64,000 bases of DNA from Prostheceraeus crozeri (GCA_907163375.1 CAJQUW010016158.1:1-64000), one strand, 5' to 3'; counted from the first letter of the stretch, positions 12,301 through 22,081 are shown. Translations and numbers: made by a program. The notes: generated by a model from the sequence alone, not told the origin.

Positions 12301-13170
12301 CAATATTGATAAAACTGCATATAGGAAGCAATCATTTGCATTTGAATTAACATTAATGACAGCTTTAGAGTTTTTTAACTTCTTTGGTAGAGGAAATGAT
12401 TGTCCACCTGACAGTATTGGACTTGTTATTACATTCAACTCTATATTTTGTACATCATCTATAATCCAATTGCTACCCTTTTTTGTGAAGGCTTCAATAT
12501 GATTTATTAGACTATTTAGATGATCCTGAAACCAAGCATCATAGTCATAAATATAGTTTGAGGATGATGAGGTAAAGTGTGCGAGAAAAGTTTCTTCTTC
12601 TTGAGGATTAGAACGGACATAACGAATTTGTGCAATCAGACGACCGCGCAATTGATAGCTCCTTAGTAAGTCAGACACTAAATTCCCTAACATGGAACGC
12701 ATGCTTTCTAAGAATGATGTTATGTCCACAGTAGGTGTTGTTGGCGTGATATCATACACACGTGCATGGCCATTGAGTGCGCTTTCACTGAGACTAACAG
12801 TTCCATAGTTATTATGCATATTCATCTCACTATTTGTGTTATGTACATTCATATGCTGTCGAAATCTACTTATAGAGTTATACGTTTTGCCACACCGAGA
12901 GCAGTATTGCATAAAGTTTTGTATGTTAGTTGAAGCGCTGGTTGTTGGCTTAGAAGTAGATCTATTTTGATTATTTGAATTTGACTCTGTTATGCTATCA
13001 TTCGGTTTATTATTGCATACAAGTTTATGTCTCTTAAGATTATCCATCCTATTCGTCTTATATGGACACTTGCTACATTGATACGTTTTTCCTAACTTAC
13101 AAAATTTTTCATGTCGTTGCAAATTGCCTATGAGAGTGAACACTTTTCCACACTTGGTACAGACAACCAT
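9319..13170 (-). pseudogene. DNA polymerase B (Polinton type), Polinton A
   Basis: A family B polymerase of the protein-primed type, which would replicate the element. From the N-terminus it carries C2H2 zinc fingers (CTKCGKVFTLIGNLQRHEKFC-like, three near the start and one later), a block NANDCFLYAVLSILHY common to these polymerases, an exonuclease I motif (YADIECYI), a Cys/His segment with DHDHITGRYR, then polymerase motifs A (YLDVNNLYGSS), B (KNNSLYGKT) and C (GGDTDSFFL). The order and content match Polinton polymerases of over 1,100 residues. It is mostly open but broken in a few places. A TATA box and a CRE palindrome lie just upstream of the ATG at 13,170. Confidence 0.92.
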
Positions 13171-13197
13171 GATTATTGATGAGGATTGAAATTAGCA

Positions 13198-13240
13198 AGC
13201 CCTTATATACATCTACCATCTAATGACGTCAGCGTCATCA
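13198..13240 (-). promoter_or_regulatory. Polymerase promoter: TATA box and CRE palindrome
   Basis: Read on the minus strand, a TATA box (GTATATAAGGG, about 13,200-13,210) lies about 30-40 bases before the ATG at 13,170, and a perfect TGACGTCA palindrome lies about 15 bases further upstream (about 13,223-13,230), next to a second GATGACG half site. This is a compact core promoter with a CREB/ATF-type site. Confidence 0.6.
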
Positions 13241-13347
13241 CCAGCCAATACCATATGTTCCGATCTGTTGTAAAGAGAAAACACATACAATTTTAACAAT
13301 TATTTTTTTTTTCAAAATAGAAGAAAAAAGAAGTAAAAGTAATGAAG

Positions 13348-15433
13348 TTATAGTTTGACGCATTTAACAATGCCACTATGATAAAGTTTTAGGTGACTGC
13401 AGCTGTCACTACAGCCACCCAAATCGTCCATCCTTGTAAGGCGCACTTTTCTGATCCCATTTTGGGAACAGTCGAGGTGGACAAGTGTCTCTTTATTGTG
13501 CTGTTGACTGGTGGTTACTTGGGAGGCCAACAGGAGGTTTAATTGAGTAATATTTCTTAGAGACTCAATCAAACCTCTATTGTCCTCCTTCAACTTAGCC
13601 TCGCGGGCCTCAGCCTCCTTTAGGCGCTCTTGGCAACGACGGAGTTGCACCTCAACGTCTTGTACCTCTTCTGCTGTCGCGTCGAGATCCACATTATACT
13701 GCCGGACAGGGAGAGCAGCTGGAGGTGCGAGGGCAGCAGCGTGAGGGGAAGGATCTGCGGCTAGGATCGGAGAGGAAGGATCTGCGGCTGGGATCGGAGA
13801 GGAAGGAGCTGCGGCTGGGATCGGAGAGGAAGGAGCTGCGGCTGGGATCGAAGAGGAAGGACGCAGTGGAGATAACGGAGCCAGTGTCATCATGGGCGAT
13901 AAAGGAAGGCGCACACTCCAGCTCGGAGAAGCCCGGATGTGGCTGAACGAGACCTCCTCCTGAGATTCACACATCGCGGAGTCCTGTAATCGAAAGAAAC
14001 AATTGTTTATCATCTATTTAGCATTTTACCATTGATGAGATATAAAAGTGAATTTCTCTTACCTCCGGCTGGATTGTGACCTTCTGATCGGTTCCAACCT
14101 CTGTCTCACGGGGCAACGAGTCATTCTAAAAGATAAATCAATCTATTACAAACAAAAAACATATTTTAATAGAAAATTCTGTACTCATGCAGTTGACCAA
14201 CTTTGATACTTACATTTGTAACAGGATCATCATCCTCATCGGAAGAAGATGTCGGGGAAGAAGTCGCTGACGACGTTTCCTCATCAGATGAAGTCGCTGA
14301 CGAGGTTTCATCGTCCTCTGATGAAGACTCCCGAATCGAATAGGGCTTTTCTTCATTGTCTTCCACCGATGTACTTGTCGCTGGCGTCGAAAGGAAACTG
14401 CGATGCTTCCTGAGGGACAGCGATCGCACAACCTGCAGAGAAAAATAATATAACATGCTCGCAACTCATTGACGAAGTATGTATGTTTTTAAAAATACTT
14501 GATGCATTTTCAGTTATTGTTGACTGAGACCTATGTAATGACACTTACGGGACTCGAAGGTAGTCTGCTCCTCGGTGAAGATAAGCGCGGAATTTTCGGG
14601 CAGCCTTGAACACTGGGAAACAGCTGAAAGTAGGAAAAATTCATGTTTAATTTCACATTGAGAACTAATAAATAACTGAAATGCTTACATTTCGCAATTT
14701 TTCGGCCACTACATCCTCATTAGTCTTTGTCGGGTGAGGTAGCTCACTCTGAAATGTTTAAGCAATGTTGATTTACTTTATGTATAGAAATAATTAAATT
14801 AGTCAATAAATACTTACATCTTTAGCGAACAGTTTCTTCTGAACCAACACCTTGGCTCTCTTCGGTGGGGGCATCAGTACATCCTGAAATGTTTTACAAC
14901 ATATAATCATTTCATACATAATGAAGTAGTATTTTTTTATTTTTCTGCTGTGAGCCAGTTATCCGTTGAAACTAGCATGTAGAATTGATGGCACTCACCT
15001 CACAATCACTAAAAGTCTCATCGATGAACTCCCGAGACTTAGGAACTTTCCTCTTAGGAACTCGCGACTTTTGAGGCTTATCCTTTGGAGCAGGTTCATC
15101 CAACTGGGAAAGCACGCCTTCAGTCGGTCGATCCTTCCCAAAAAGACGCTCCAACTTCTTCTTCTCAACTTTGGAGGTTAAGTTAATCCCCTTTCTCCCA
15201 TTTAGTTGAGCACAAGGGGTGTGCTTGGTAATAAATGCTTTCGCGGAGTCACTATTCACCTTTGCATCGCTCCTTTCATACCTCTTACACGTGAGGCAGT
15301 AGAGGTACGTGCAGTCCTCTCGGAAGGAGCATTCCTTATGCCCGCTTTTGTTCGCATGTCGAACGGGCAGTTGGCAAGTCTCACAGAAATGGAAGATGAG
15401 ACGTTGCCGTGCGATGCTTTCTTGTCTAACCAT
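13348..15433 (-). CDS. Spliced gene, seven coding exons, unknown nuclear-type protein
   Basis: I built this model from splice signals. Coding exons on the minus strand are 15433-14999, 14883-14818, 14748-14689, 14623-14549, 14432-14214, 14125-14063 and 13983-13348. Every junction has GT-AG, most donors are GTAAGT/GTGAGT, and all introns are phase 0, so the frame stays open for about 517 codons. Features in order: a Cys/His-rich zinc-binding-like region (CETCQLP...CSFREDCTYLYCLTC, residues 17-48), basic nuclear-signal-like patches (KSRVPKRKVPKS; PPPKRAKV), an acidic serine-rich stretch (SSSEDDETSSATSSDEE), a 10-residue repeat (PSSPIPAAA, four to five copies), and a coiled coil (VQLRRCQERLKEAEAREAKL). 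I do not recognise the family. A regulatory DNA- or RNA-binding protein is an inference. It ends only 178 bases from the polymerase ATG of Polinton A. Confidence 0.75.
13740..13870 (-). repeat. 30-bp coding minisatellite in the last exon
   Basis: Four to five copies of a 30-bp unit containing GATCGGAGAGGAAGGA and CTGCGGCTGG encode repeated PSSPIPAAA-type decapeptides in exon 7. The period is a multiple of three, so copy number can change without a frame change. Confidence 0.8.
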
Positions 15434-15435
15434 TT

Positions 15436-16078
15436 CTGTAGAGGATAAAAAAATTTTATTATAATTTAATCTCTTTTTAAATGAGAAATCATTTATGTAC
15501 CATCTTCAAACCTTTATTAAGTACTAGATTAATATGACAAATCTTAAGAAGAAATAAAATTTGAAGTTGAAATTGAAACCGAAAGTCGAAAATTAGATAT
15601 TTATTCGAAAAGGGTTAGCTCATAAGAAGAGTTGAAATTTGGAAACAGCTGATTTACTATTATTTAATTTCGAAATTAATTTAATGAAATGAAAGTGAAA
15701 TTTCGAAAATTTCAACCAATCCTCAATTTGTTTAATTAAACAAGCTTGAATTTTATACATCTGTTAGCAGATGACAGACTGAATATTTAAAATGGATGAA
15801 GGCTTTATTTAGGTATCTTTTTATTTATTTACAAACTGTGAAAATCTTGTTGATTCAAATACACTTACATTTAAACTGATATATTCATGTCTCTCGCTCA
15901 GTGACTTAATATAGGATGAAAAATTAAAATAAAAAAACATGGTTAATAATATAACATAAAGTGTTCCTATCCTAAAAACCCAAGCTTCTATATTTAAAGC
16001 TATTTGGTTATAAAAACTTAATAATGTTCCTACTCCCGAATATCCTATAAAGTAGCAGAACATGACAATGAAACTCAC
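15436..16078 (-). other. Likely 5' UTR intron of the spliced gene
   Basis: Two bases before the ATG at 15,433 there is a strong acceptor (pyrimidine tract then CTACAG). A donor CTAAA/GTGAGT lies at 16,079/16,078. Together they define a 643-base intron that puts the promoter near 16,180. Short open frames within it (15,821-16,274) are then not genes. The intron is AT-rich and I see nothing else in it. Confidence 0.55.
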
Positions 16079-16191
16079 TTTAGAATTGTAATAAGAACCG
16101 GAGAACGGAGGAACGAAGAACGACGTCTGTTATGGACACTAAATAATTTGAAAATGAGTGAAAATTCGTTGTGTACAACTTCTTTATATAT
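16079..16191 (-). promoter_or_regulatory. TATA promoter and 5' UTR exon of the spliced gene
   Basis: On the minus strand a TATA box (TATATAAAGA, 16,182-16,191) lies about 30 bases before a likely start site near 16,155, followed by a short UTR exon that ends at the donor at 16,079. A GATGTCATAAGG site resembling a CRE lies about 30 bases upstream of the TATA box. Confidence 0.5.
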
Positions 16192-16506
16192 GAAATTGAC
16201 AAAGCAACTATGAACAAAGACCTTATGACATCACATCTTGGAATTGGTACGGTTAAACAAAATTGATAACTCAAACAAGAATTGGAACAGCTGGTTTATT
16301 TTTAACCTTAGAAATGGAAGTGCCATCATATGTGTTGAAAGATTTCTACATGTAAACAGTAGAGTGAATTCAAAGTAATATGAACTGATGGACTGATGTA
16401 TTATTTGATATACATGTTATTATTAATAGTCATATAATGATTCATATTTGAAGTTATAAAACGTGTGGTTTGAATAGAACATTAAAATTTGAATTAAGCG
16501 CTAAAT

Positions 16507-16605
16507 TTCGAAAATTCAAATTTCGCGCCAAAATCCGAATAATCAAATTTAAAGATTTTTTTCGAAAATTTGAATTTCGCGCCAAAATTCAAATAATCAA
16601 ATTAA
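16507..16605. repeat. Tandem 50-bp duplication beside the telomere array
   Basis: Two copies of a unit containing TTTCGCGCCAAAAT and ATAATCAAAT lie directly left of the telomere-type repeats. The GCGCC word also occurs in the hairpin on the other side of the array. Confidence 0.65.
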
Positions 16606-16612
16606 AATACTA

Positions 16613-16854
16613 GGTTAGGGTTAGGGTTAGGGTTAGGGTTAGGGTTAGGGTTAGGGTTAGGGTTAGGGTTAGGGTTAGGGTTAGGGTTAGGGTTAGGGTT
16701 AGGGTTAGGGTTAGGGTTAGGGTTAGGGTTAGGGTTAGGGTTAGGGTTAGTGTTAGGGTTAGGGTTAGGGTTAGGGTTAGGGTTAGGGTTAGGGTTAAGG
16801 TTAGGGTTAGGGTTAGGGTTAGGGTTAGGGTTAGGGTTAAGGTTAGGGTTAGGG
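16613..16854. repeat. Interstitial telomere repeat (TTAGGG)n
   Basis: About 40 copies of TTAGGG in one direction, with only three or so variant units (one TTAGTG and two TTAAGG). The G-rich strand is the plus strand. TTAGGG is the telomere repeat of most animals outside arthropods and nematodes. The low divergence points to a recent origin, by break repair with telomerase, by insertion of a telomere fragment, or by expansion. Confidence 0.97.
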
Positions 16855-16930
16855 AAGCAAGAAGAGTATCTATGGCACCCGGAACCCATGGGCTTCGCGC
16901 ACTCGAAAATTTATTTACGCTATAATCCGA

Positions 16931-16965
16931 AAAATTTCGAGGGCGCGAAGCGCCCGAGAAATTTT
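16931..16965. repeat. Long hairpin with tandem G-A mismatch and GAA loop
   Basis: An 8-bp stem (AAAATTTC with GAAATTTT), then facing GA/GA positions, then a 6-bp GC stem (GGGCGC with GCGCCC) and a three-base GAA loop. It lies about 75 bases from the telomere array. The GC stem with a three-base loop has the same design as the hairpins in Polinton B. Confidence 0.75.
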
Positions 16966-16980
16966 GAGGCCCCCCCCGCC

Positions 16981-17046
16981 GTGTATGAAGTGTATGAAGT
17001 GTATGAAGGTCAAAGGTCAAGGTCAGGTCTAAGGTCAAGGTCAAGT
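16981..17046. repeat. Short minisatellites (TGTATGAAG)n and (AAGGTC)n
   Basis: Three copies of a 9-bp TGTATGAAG unit run into five or so AAGGTC-like units. This is simple repeat DNA next to the telomere array. Confidence 0.8.
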
Positions 17047-17109
17047 GTAGAGGTTTGTATATTATGGTCATTTTTAGTTGTAAAACTTTAACTTTGAAAA
17101 TTTGTAATT

Positions 17110-17450
17110 TTTCAAGTTGCATACAGATGCATACAACTAGGATTTTTTCATCAAATGGGTACATACAATATATCATTCGAATGCTCTTTTCATGCTGATT
17201 CTAATGGTGTATTGTATGACACATGTATGACATATAACTAGAGAGCTACATGTCTTTAAAGAATGGGCTAAAAACTTAGTGAATTTAAAAATCTAACATT
17301 TGTCTGCTTGCATACAGTTGCATACAACTAGGATTTTCCCATCGAATAGGTACATACCTTATATCATTCTAAAGGTCTTTTCATTCTGATTCTTATGGTG
17401 TCGTGTATGACACATGTATGATATCATCCTGGACTGCTACAAGCATTTTA
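17110..17450. repeat. Diverged tandem duplication, about 205-bp period
   Basis: Two copies (about 17,117-17,245 and 17,318-17,440) share blocks GCATACAACTAGGATTTT, GGTACATAC and ATGACACATGTATGA with scattered differences, roughly 80% alike by eye. No gene is visible in them. Confidence 0.7.
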
Positions 17451-17680
17451 AAATTAACAACATAACTGTTTCTTTAAAAGTTATATGTTCCTATTTATTT
17501 CAAGTTGAAGTCTTCATACTTGATTTTTTGTTTCAATTCAGTTATTGAACATCATTAATTGTAGATAGTTATTCCCCTTTCCCATTCAGACCTTAATTGA
17601 AGACCGATTTGTGAAATGATAAAACAAGTCTGTTCATATATACAAATAAATATTAAATAAAGAGATTAAGAAAAAACACA

Positions 17681-18142
17681 CTAAATGTCATCAAGGTAAG
17701 GAAAGGGTACAAGTTTTTTCAAGTCCACTTGCACATGGATCCTGGTCTTCTTGGGCGCACAGGGACAGCGACGTGGTGTGTCAAGGTCGATGACCGAAAA
17801 TTCGAGAGCGGTTGTGAGGTTCCGCTCGTTCGGCTCCATCCTCATGAACACCCGTTTGGTGTGATACTTTTTCGGGGCGTTCTTGACTTTGACCGTGACC
17901 CGTCCATAAAGTGGCGTTCGCATGGACTTCTTATTCATGTGACGCATCGTCTCAATTGATACGTCACTATCCTCATCACTCGAGTAGTCGGGCGATGCAG
18001 GGGCTTGGGTGAACACCACCGGCTCGTTTGGTGTTGTCGATCGCTCCATCGGAGATTGGGGAGGTGTACTGGTACGTTCCACTGGCGAAGTGGTACGATC
18101 AGCAGTACCGTTCTCAACTGCGGCTTTCTGTTTGCGATCCAT
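17681..18142 (-). CDS. Small acidic/proline-rich protein, unknown
   Basis: A 153-residue single-exon frame. The first 60 residues are rich in Ser, Thr and Pro with repeated SPxER/TP motifs (TTSPVERTSTPPQSPMERST), then comes an acidic patch (DYSSDEDSDVS), and the last 90 residues look folded and basic, ending in IHVQVDLKKLVPFPYLDDI. I do not recognise it. It is transcribed away from the gene at 18,367 across a 224-base spacer with a TATA box for each direction (GTATATAAG for this gene). The compact, divergent arrangement is virus-like. It may be cargo of Polinton A or a separate captured gene. Confidence 0.6.
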   Translation of the reverse strand: MDRKQKAAVENGTADRTTSPVERTSTPPQSPMERSTTPNEPVVFTQAPASPDYSSDEDSDVSIETMRHMNKKSMRTPLYGRVTVKVKNAPKKYHTKRVFMRMEPNERNLTTALEFSVIDLDTPRRCPCAPKKTRIHVQVDLKKLVPFPYLDDI

Positions 18143-18366
18143 TATGACTTGTAGATTTAAAATAATTGTAACTTGTAAACGTGAGGATTAGAACCTTTGA
18201 TAAGAATTGGTACAAACCTCGGACTTATATACTTTTTAAACAAAGGAAATCCTAACAGCCAATCAGAGAGGTACCGAACTTCCCTAAAGAATATATATAA
18301 CTATATAAAGGATGACATTGTTCCAAACTGTTAAGTACTTATCCTCAACGTTCCATAACAAGAAGC
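18143..18366. promoter_or_regulatory. Divergent promoter region with two TATA boxes
   Basis: On the minus strand GTATATAAGTCC lies near 18,221-18,232, about 80 bases before the ATG at 18,142. On the plus strand CTATATAAAGG lies near 18,301-18,311, about 55 bases before the ATG at 18,367. An inverted CCAAT box (GCCAATCAGAGA) lies between them near 18,258. This is a complete bidirectional promoter in 224 bases. Confidence 0.6.
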
Positions 18367-18657
18367 ATGTCCTCAAAACCACTATTTTATTTTCAAAATG
18401 ACAGCCAAGTCATTATGGGAGGTCAGTTGGACATGACCATGCATCTGTCTTGCGGCTGCAAAGTGGCCCTATGGAAGACCTTGACTGTCTCTGCACTTCA
18501 AAGGCGGAATGGACTACCGGTGAAGTGTCCGGTACACGAATGTGACCATGACTTTAGTAAAAATCCGACATTCCATGAGTGGTGTGATGACTTCTTGAAG
18601 ATCATGGAGTCGCCTGAGGGACGTGATTTGCACCCGTCTTTTATTTTTCACGCTTAA
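18367..18657 (+). CDS. Small Cys/His protein, RING- or zinc-ribbon-like, unknown
   Basis: A 96-residue single-exon frame. Residues 28-62 carry a metal-binding pattern (LSCGCKVAL...VKCPVHECDHDF) with four or five Cys and two or three His, followed by a tryptophan-containing helix (HEWCDDFLKIM). I cannot assign a family. It could be a degenerate RING/U-box or a viral zinc-binding protein. It starts about 55 bases after a TATA box and is divergent from the gene at 17,681-18,142. Downstream to 18,900 I see no other gene. Confidence 0.6.
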   Translation: MSSKPLFYFQNDSQVIMGGQLDMTMHLSCGCKVALWKTLTVSALQRRNGLPVKCPVHECDHDFSKNPTFHEWCDDFLKIMESPEGRDLHPSFIFHA

Positions 18658-18939
18658 ATTAAACTTACATTGTAAATCTCTTGTCTTTTCATTTTAAACA
18701 TAGTTCTGGAATTGGTTTTCTTATTGGGGAGCAACTAAATCATAACTGCACAGTAAAGTTTCACATCTAAATAGTGCTACATTAAAAATAATTGTCACAA
18801 TAGTCGCAATTGAGCAAACCCATTCAAAATCAAACAACGGACGTCTATGGGTACGTACCCAAGTGCTCAGAACCAAACCACACAAGTTCGATCATAGACG
18901 TTCCCAAACACAGTGTACTCAACTGAGTGTACCAAACAC

Positions 18940-19160
18940 ATGTACCTATCCAGTAAAACAGATCTCATACAAGTTCTTATTCATAACACTGAATTATACA
19001 TGTACCTATCCATGTGCCTATCGATAACTAAAGTATACATGTACCTATCCATGTACCTATCCATGTTCCTATTGACAACACTAAACTTTACATGTACCTA
19101 TCCATGTACCTATTGATAACACTAAACTTTACATGTACCTATCCATGTACCTATCCGTGG
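18940..19160. repeat. Minisatellite of TGTACCTATCCA units
   Basis: Nine or so copies of TGTACCTATCCA, grouped into longer units with ATAACACTAAACTTTACA spacers. The array touches the 3' breakpoint of the LINE fragment at 19,181. Confidence 0.85.
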
Positions 19161-19180
19161 CAAGTAGGGCACAGTTTTCA

Positions 19181-20060
19181 CTACTTACGCAAAATAGTGT
19201 CTCTAGCTTCAGTGCTTCTGAATTGAACACGAATTAATATCTTGAAGCGATTATTCGGCTTACCCAGTCGGGCACAAGATACAATATCCGAATCCAAAAG
19301 GGTATCAGATATAGTATGACAGAGATATTCAATTTTATCTCGGTCTTGGACCAGTTGTTCATCATCAGTAAATATTTCTGTTTCAGATACACCACTAAAT
19401 ATTAGATTTTTATTACGTTTGTTTTTCTCAATGTTCTCAATGTAGATATGTTGTTTGGTCACAATATCTTTTACAGATTGCAGCTCCTGCCCGAGTCGCA
19501 ATTGTTCAGATTGAATGCCATTTAATCTGCTCTCAAGAGCGTTAATACTAACGACAATTTGATCTAGACGGGATACGATTTTATGTTCGACTTGTTCAGT
19601 AAAGCGCTGTAAATCAATTTGTGAAGTATCTGAAGGTTGCGACTGTGAACCAGATCTCGTTGAACGATCACCTCCATTCGGCATAATTGTACAGTTGTCA
19701 GTGGGAAACAATTAGGCTGATACAATAAGCAATGCTGCTATACACGAAGAGATCGGAGACACACTGAACCGATGAGATCAAATCAGATTGTAAGGAACGA
19801 GATGGACGAAAAACAGGAATATTGAGAGAACGAGGCGATGAGAAGTAATACGGAGTAAAGAAAACCAACAAGCACGGAAAGACGAGTAGAATGATACCAA
19901 ATATGAGCAGGAATACCACCAAAAAACACACAAACGACGGACAAAGTGATGAATTGCCACAAGAGCTTGCCAGAGCGACGTCTGCACGCTATGACTGAAT
20001 TTATGGTATAATTTAGATGTAAAAGTGTCAACTTGTATATTTACTGTTACAATGAATTTG
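19181..20060 (-). mobile_element. LINE 5' fragment with ORF1
   Basis: The minus strand holds a LINE 5' UTR (about 20,060-19,690) and ORF1 starting at the MPNGGDRSTRSG methionine near 19,684. The protein has a Ser/Gln-rich start, a coiled coil (RLDQIVVSINALESRLNGIQ), and an RRM-like start (KNLIFSGVSETEIF) followed by IVSCARLGKP and KILIRVQF, a layout typical of CR1/L2/L1-like ORF1 nucleic-acid chaperones. The frame runs into the minisatellite, so the rest of ORF1 and all of ORF2 are missing. This is unusual, since LINEs are normally truncated at the 5' end, and implies a later deletion or rearrangement. Confidence 0.75.
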
Positions 20061-22080
20061 ATAATGCTCAACTATGCAGCCCCATAGTGATTAGATGATA
20101 AATATTTCAAAAATGGAATTTTTCCGACAGTAGACGGCTGCCAAAGAGAGAAAATTATGCTGTCAGTGACTTACATTCGAGTGGGTTCTTTACAGACCCT
20201 TTCCGTCAAGCTTTTGACTGTAAGTGGGCCTATTCCAGAAATCAAAACTGCCTGTTATGAAACATATATTATTACTTTTTCAATCAAAACTTTACAGTGT
20301 AAATATACATCAATATTATAAATCTAAATTGATGAAAGCCGACGATAAATTATTATGTTGGCTAAATCTTTGAAAATATTCCATAAAAAACTGTCACTAT
20401 GCAGCCTACTTCAACGGCCAATTATCAAGATCATGCTCCATGCATGTCTACTAAAATCTGCAACCAAGTCTAAGCTTGGAAATGAATTGGTGACAGCCAA
20501 TATTGAAAAACATTGACTTTATTTTTGTCTTTATTATTTTTTGTAATAAAGAACGAAAACGAAAATAAAATCAATGTCTCTCAATATTGGCTCTTTCCAA
20601 TTCAATTCAAAACATGACAAATAGCCCAGACAATTTGTCTAAAACCAAGTCCAAGCTTTGCGATGCAAGGTTCTCATTGTCTTGGATCGTTGACACCACT
20701 TTCTTTCGTTGAATTTTATGTGGGCATTCATATTTACTGGCGCATTTGCCAGAAGTCACGAGTTGTTGAAGCACATGAGATAAGTGGATACCTCATCACA
20801 CAGACGCTATGAAAATACATTTTTATAGCGGGTGAAGCATGACGTAATCAGTATGACTGCAGTAATGCAAACGTTAGTCAAATTAGTTACAAAATAGTGT
20901 ATTAGGCCTACTGGTACATCTATTCTTCAATCTAAAACTCAGAAAGTTTCAGGTGGTTATACGACAATAGGCTACGCATATCCAATCATATCAGCTTCAT
21001 ATTAATGTCTTCATCAGTAGATACAAAATGATTATTATACACATCAACTTTTTGACTAGTTACACGTACTTTACGAAAATTACAGTGAAAGTGGCAGTGT
21101 AATAAAAATTCAACAGAAAATATTCCGTTGTTTATATCATCATCTCAATTTCTTAGGCCTATTTATCAACATTATGCAATGCTCCTCACTCATTCGCACG
21201 AACTGAACCGCTTGTTTCACTAATCCAACACCAGTCTTCTAAGAAAATTCGATAGTAGGCCTCCCATGTGTCTATGGTAAGCCAGCATGGATTGATGTCT
21301 CGAATTCCTTGACTGATAAATTCGATGACATTGATTTGTAGCATGTAAACCGCATGTACTTTCAGCATGCATCAATTCAGAATCGTGTAAAAGCTATAGC
21401 ACCATGGCCTCAAAGTTACTGTAAAAATTGTGCATTTACCGGAACGCACTACGACAAGGCTTTGCGTTCAAGAATTGCTACATGACTTTTTTGGCTAATA
21501 CGGGCACATTTTCCAATGCCTATATAATATAGTTATTACATAAGATTGTGCGATCGTCAAGATATGCATTCAATTGTCAACACATGGATGATAGCATGAC
21601 TAAAGTAAAGGGGAACATGACAAAAGTCATGTTGCGTTGTCAACATGTAAAAAATGCCTGTACTTCGAAACACTTTTTTCCTGCTCTACCAAGAAAGCGA
21701 AAAAACGAATGCCATTCGATAAAAGCGAAAATTCAGGCATACATGTATTTTCGAAAAAGCGAATAAAAGCGAAAAAAGCGAATGTCTGGGTGGTCAGCGT
21801 ATAGTACGTGCGTATGAAATGTAAACATGAAAATGATAATTGATGAATAGCCTACTAAAAGTGTGCAAGATCATAGCTTTCTAATGAAGTTGTTATTTAG
21901 AAGAGTTCAGCATTTCAAATTCAGAGAGGGGAAAACATTCATAGTCGGCAATTCATTTTGATCACAGTTAAGTATGAGGACATCATGAATGTGTATGCGT
22001 AAGACAGCAAATGAACAACAGGCAAACAACCTTCTCAAAAAACCCATCGTTGGTTTAATAGCAATTTGTAGTGGCAAGAC
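20061..22080. other. Unassigned intergenic DNA
   Basis: I see no gene here. Apart from the foldback at 20,480-20,607 the sequence is AT-rich and unique by eye, with short open frames lacking any recognisable motif. Confidence 0.5.
20480..20607. repeat. Foldback (near-palindrome), about 60-base arms
   Basis: The arms share AGCCAATATTGA/TCAATATTGGCT and CATTGA(C/T)TTTATTTT with a short gap, closed by a TTATTTTTTGTAATAA tip. Direct copies of ACCAAGTC[T/C]AAGCTT flank it about 180 bases apart. It could be a foldback transposon or a hairpin RNA source. Confidence 0.65.
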
Positions 22081-22081
22081 T

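Larger units (their letters stand above)
1..13250. mobile_element. Polinton/Maverick A (fossil, left end outside window)
   Basis: A DNA transposon of the Polinton/Maverick (adintovirus-like) class. The parts are, in order: relics of small structural genes, an unknown 243-residue gene, packaging ATPase, an unknown gene, integrase, penton-like protein, basic core-like protein, major capsid protein and adenain-type protease on the plus strand, then an unknown gene and DNA polymerase B on the minus strand. The two gene blocks converge near 8-9 kb. The left end lies before the window and I found no right terminal repeat, so the right limit given is only the polymerase promoter; the element may reach about 18.7 kb (see the gene cluster there). 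It is broken, with roughly ten disruptions spread over most genes, while the polymerase and several small genes remain largely open. I infer an older insertion than Polinton B. Base composition is near 40% GC, clearly different from B. Confidence 0.93.

Noticed and set aside
13725-13946. Plus-strand frame with RLGSERKDL repeats
   Set aside because: It is antisense to the decapeptide-repeat exon of the spliced gene.
15821-16274. Two minus-strand frames with hydrophobic residues
   Set aside because: They lie in the likely 5' UTR intron and promoter of the spliced gene and have no motif.
16613-16854. A true chromosome end in the window
   Set aside because: Unique sequence continues for tens of kilobases on both sides, so the array is internal unless the assembly is wrong.
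16602-17176. Long open frames (95, 188 and 113 codons) over the telomere array
   Set aside because: They are translations of TTAGGG repeats (PNPNPN and LTLTLT) and not genes.
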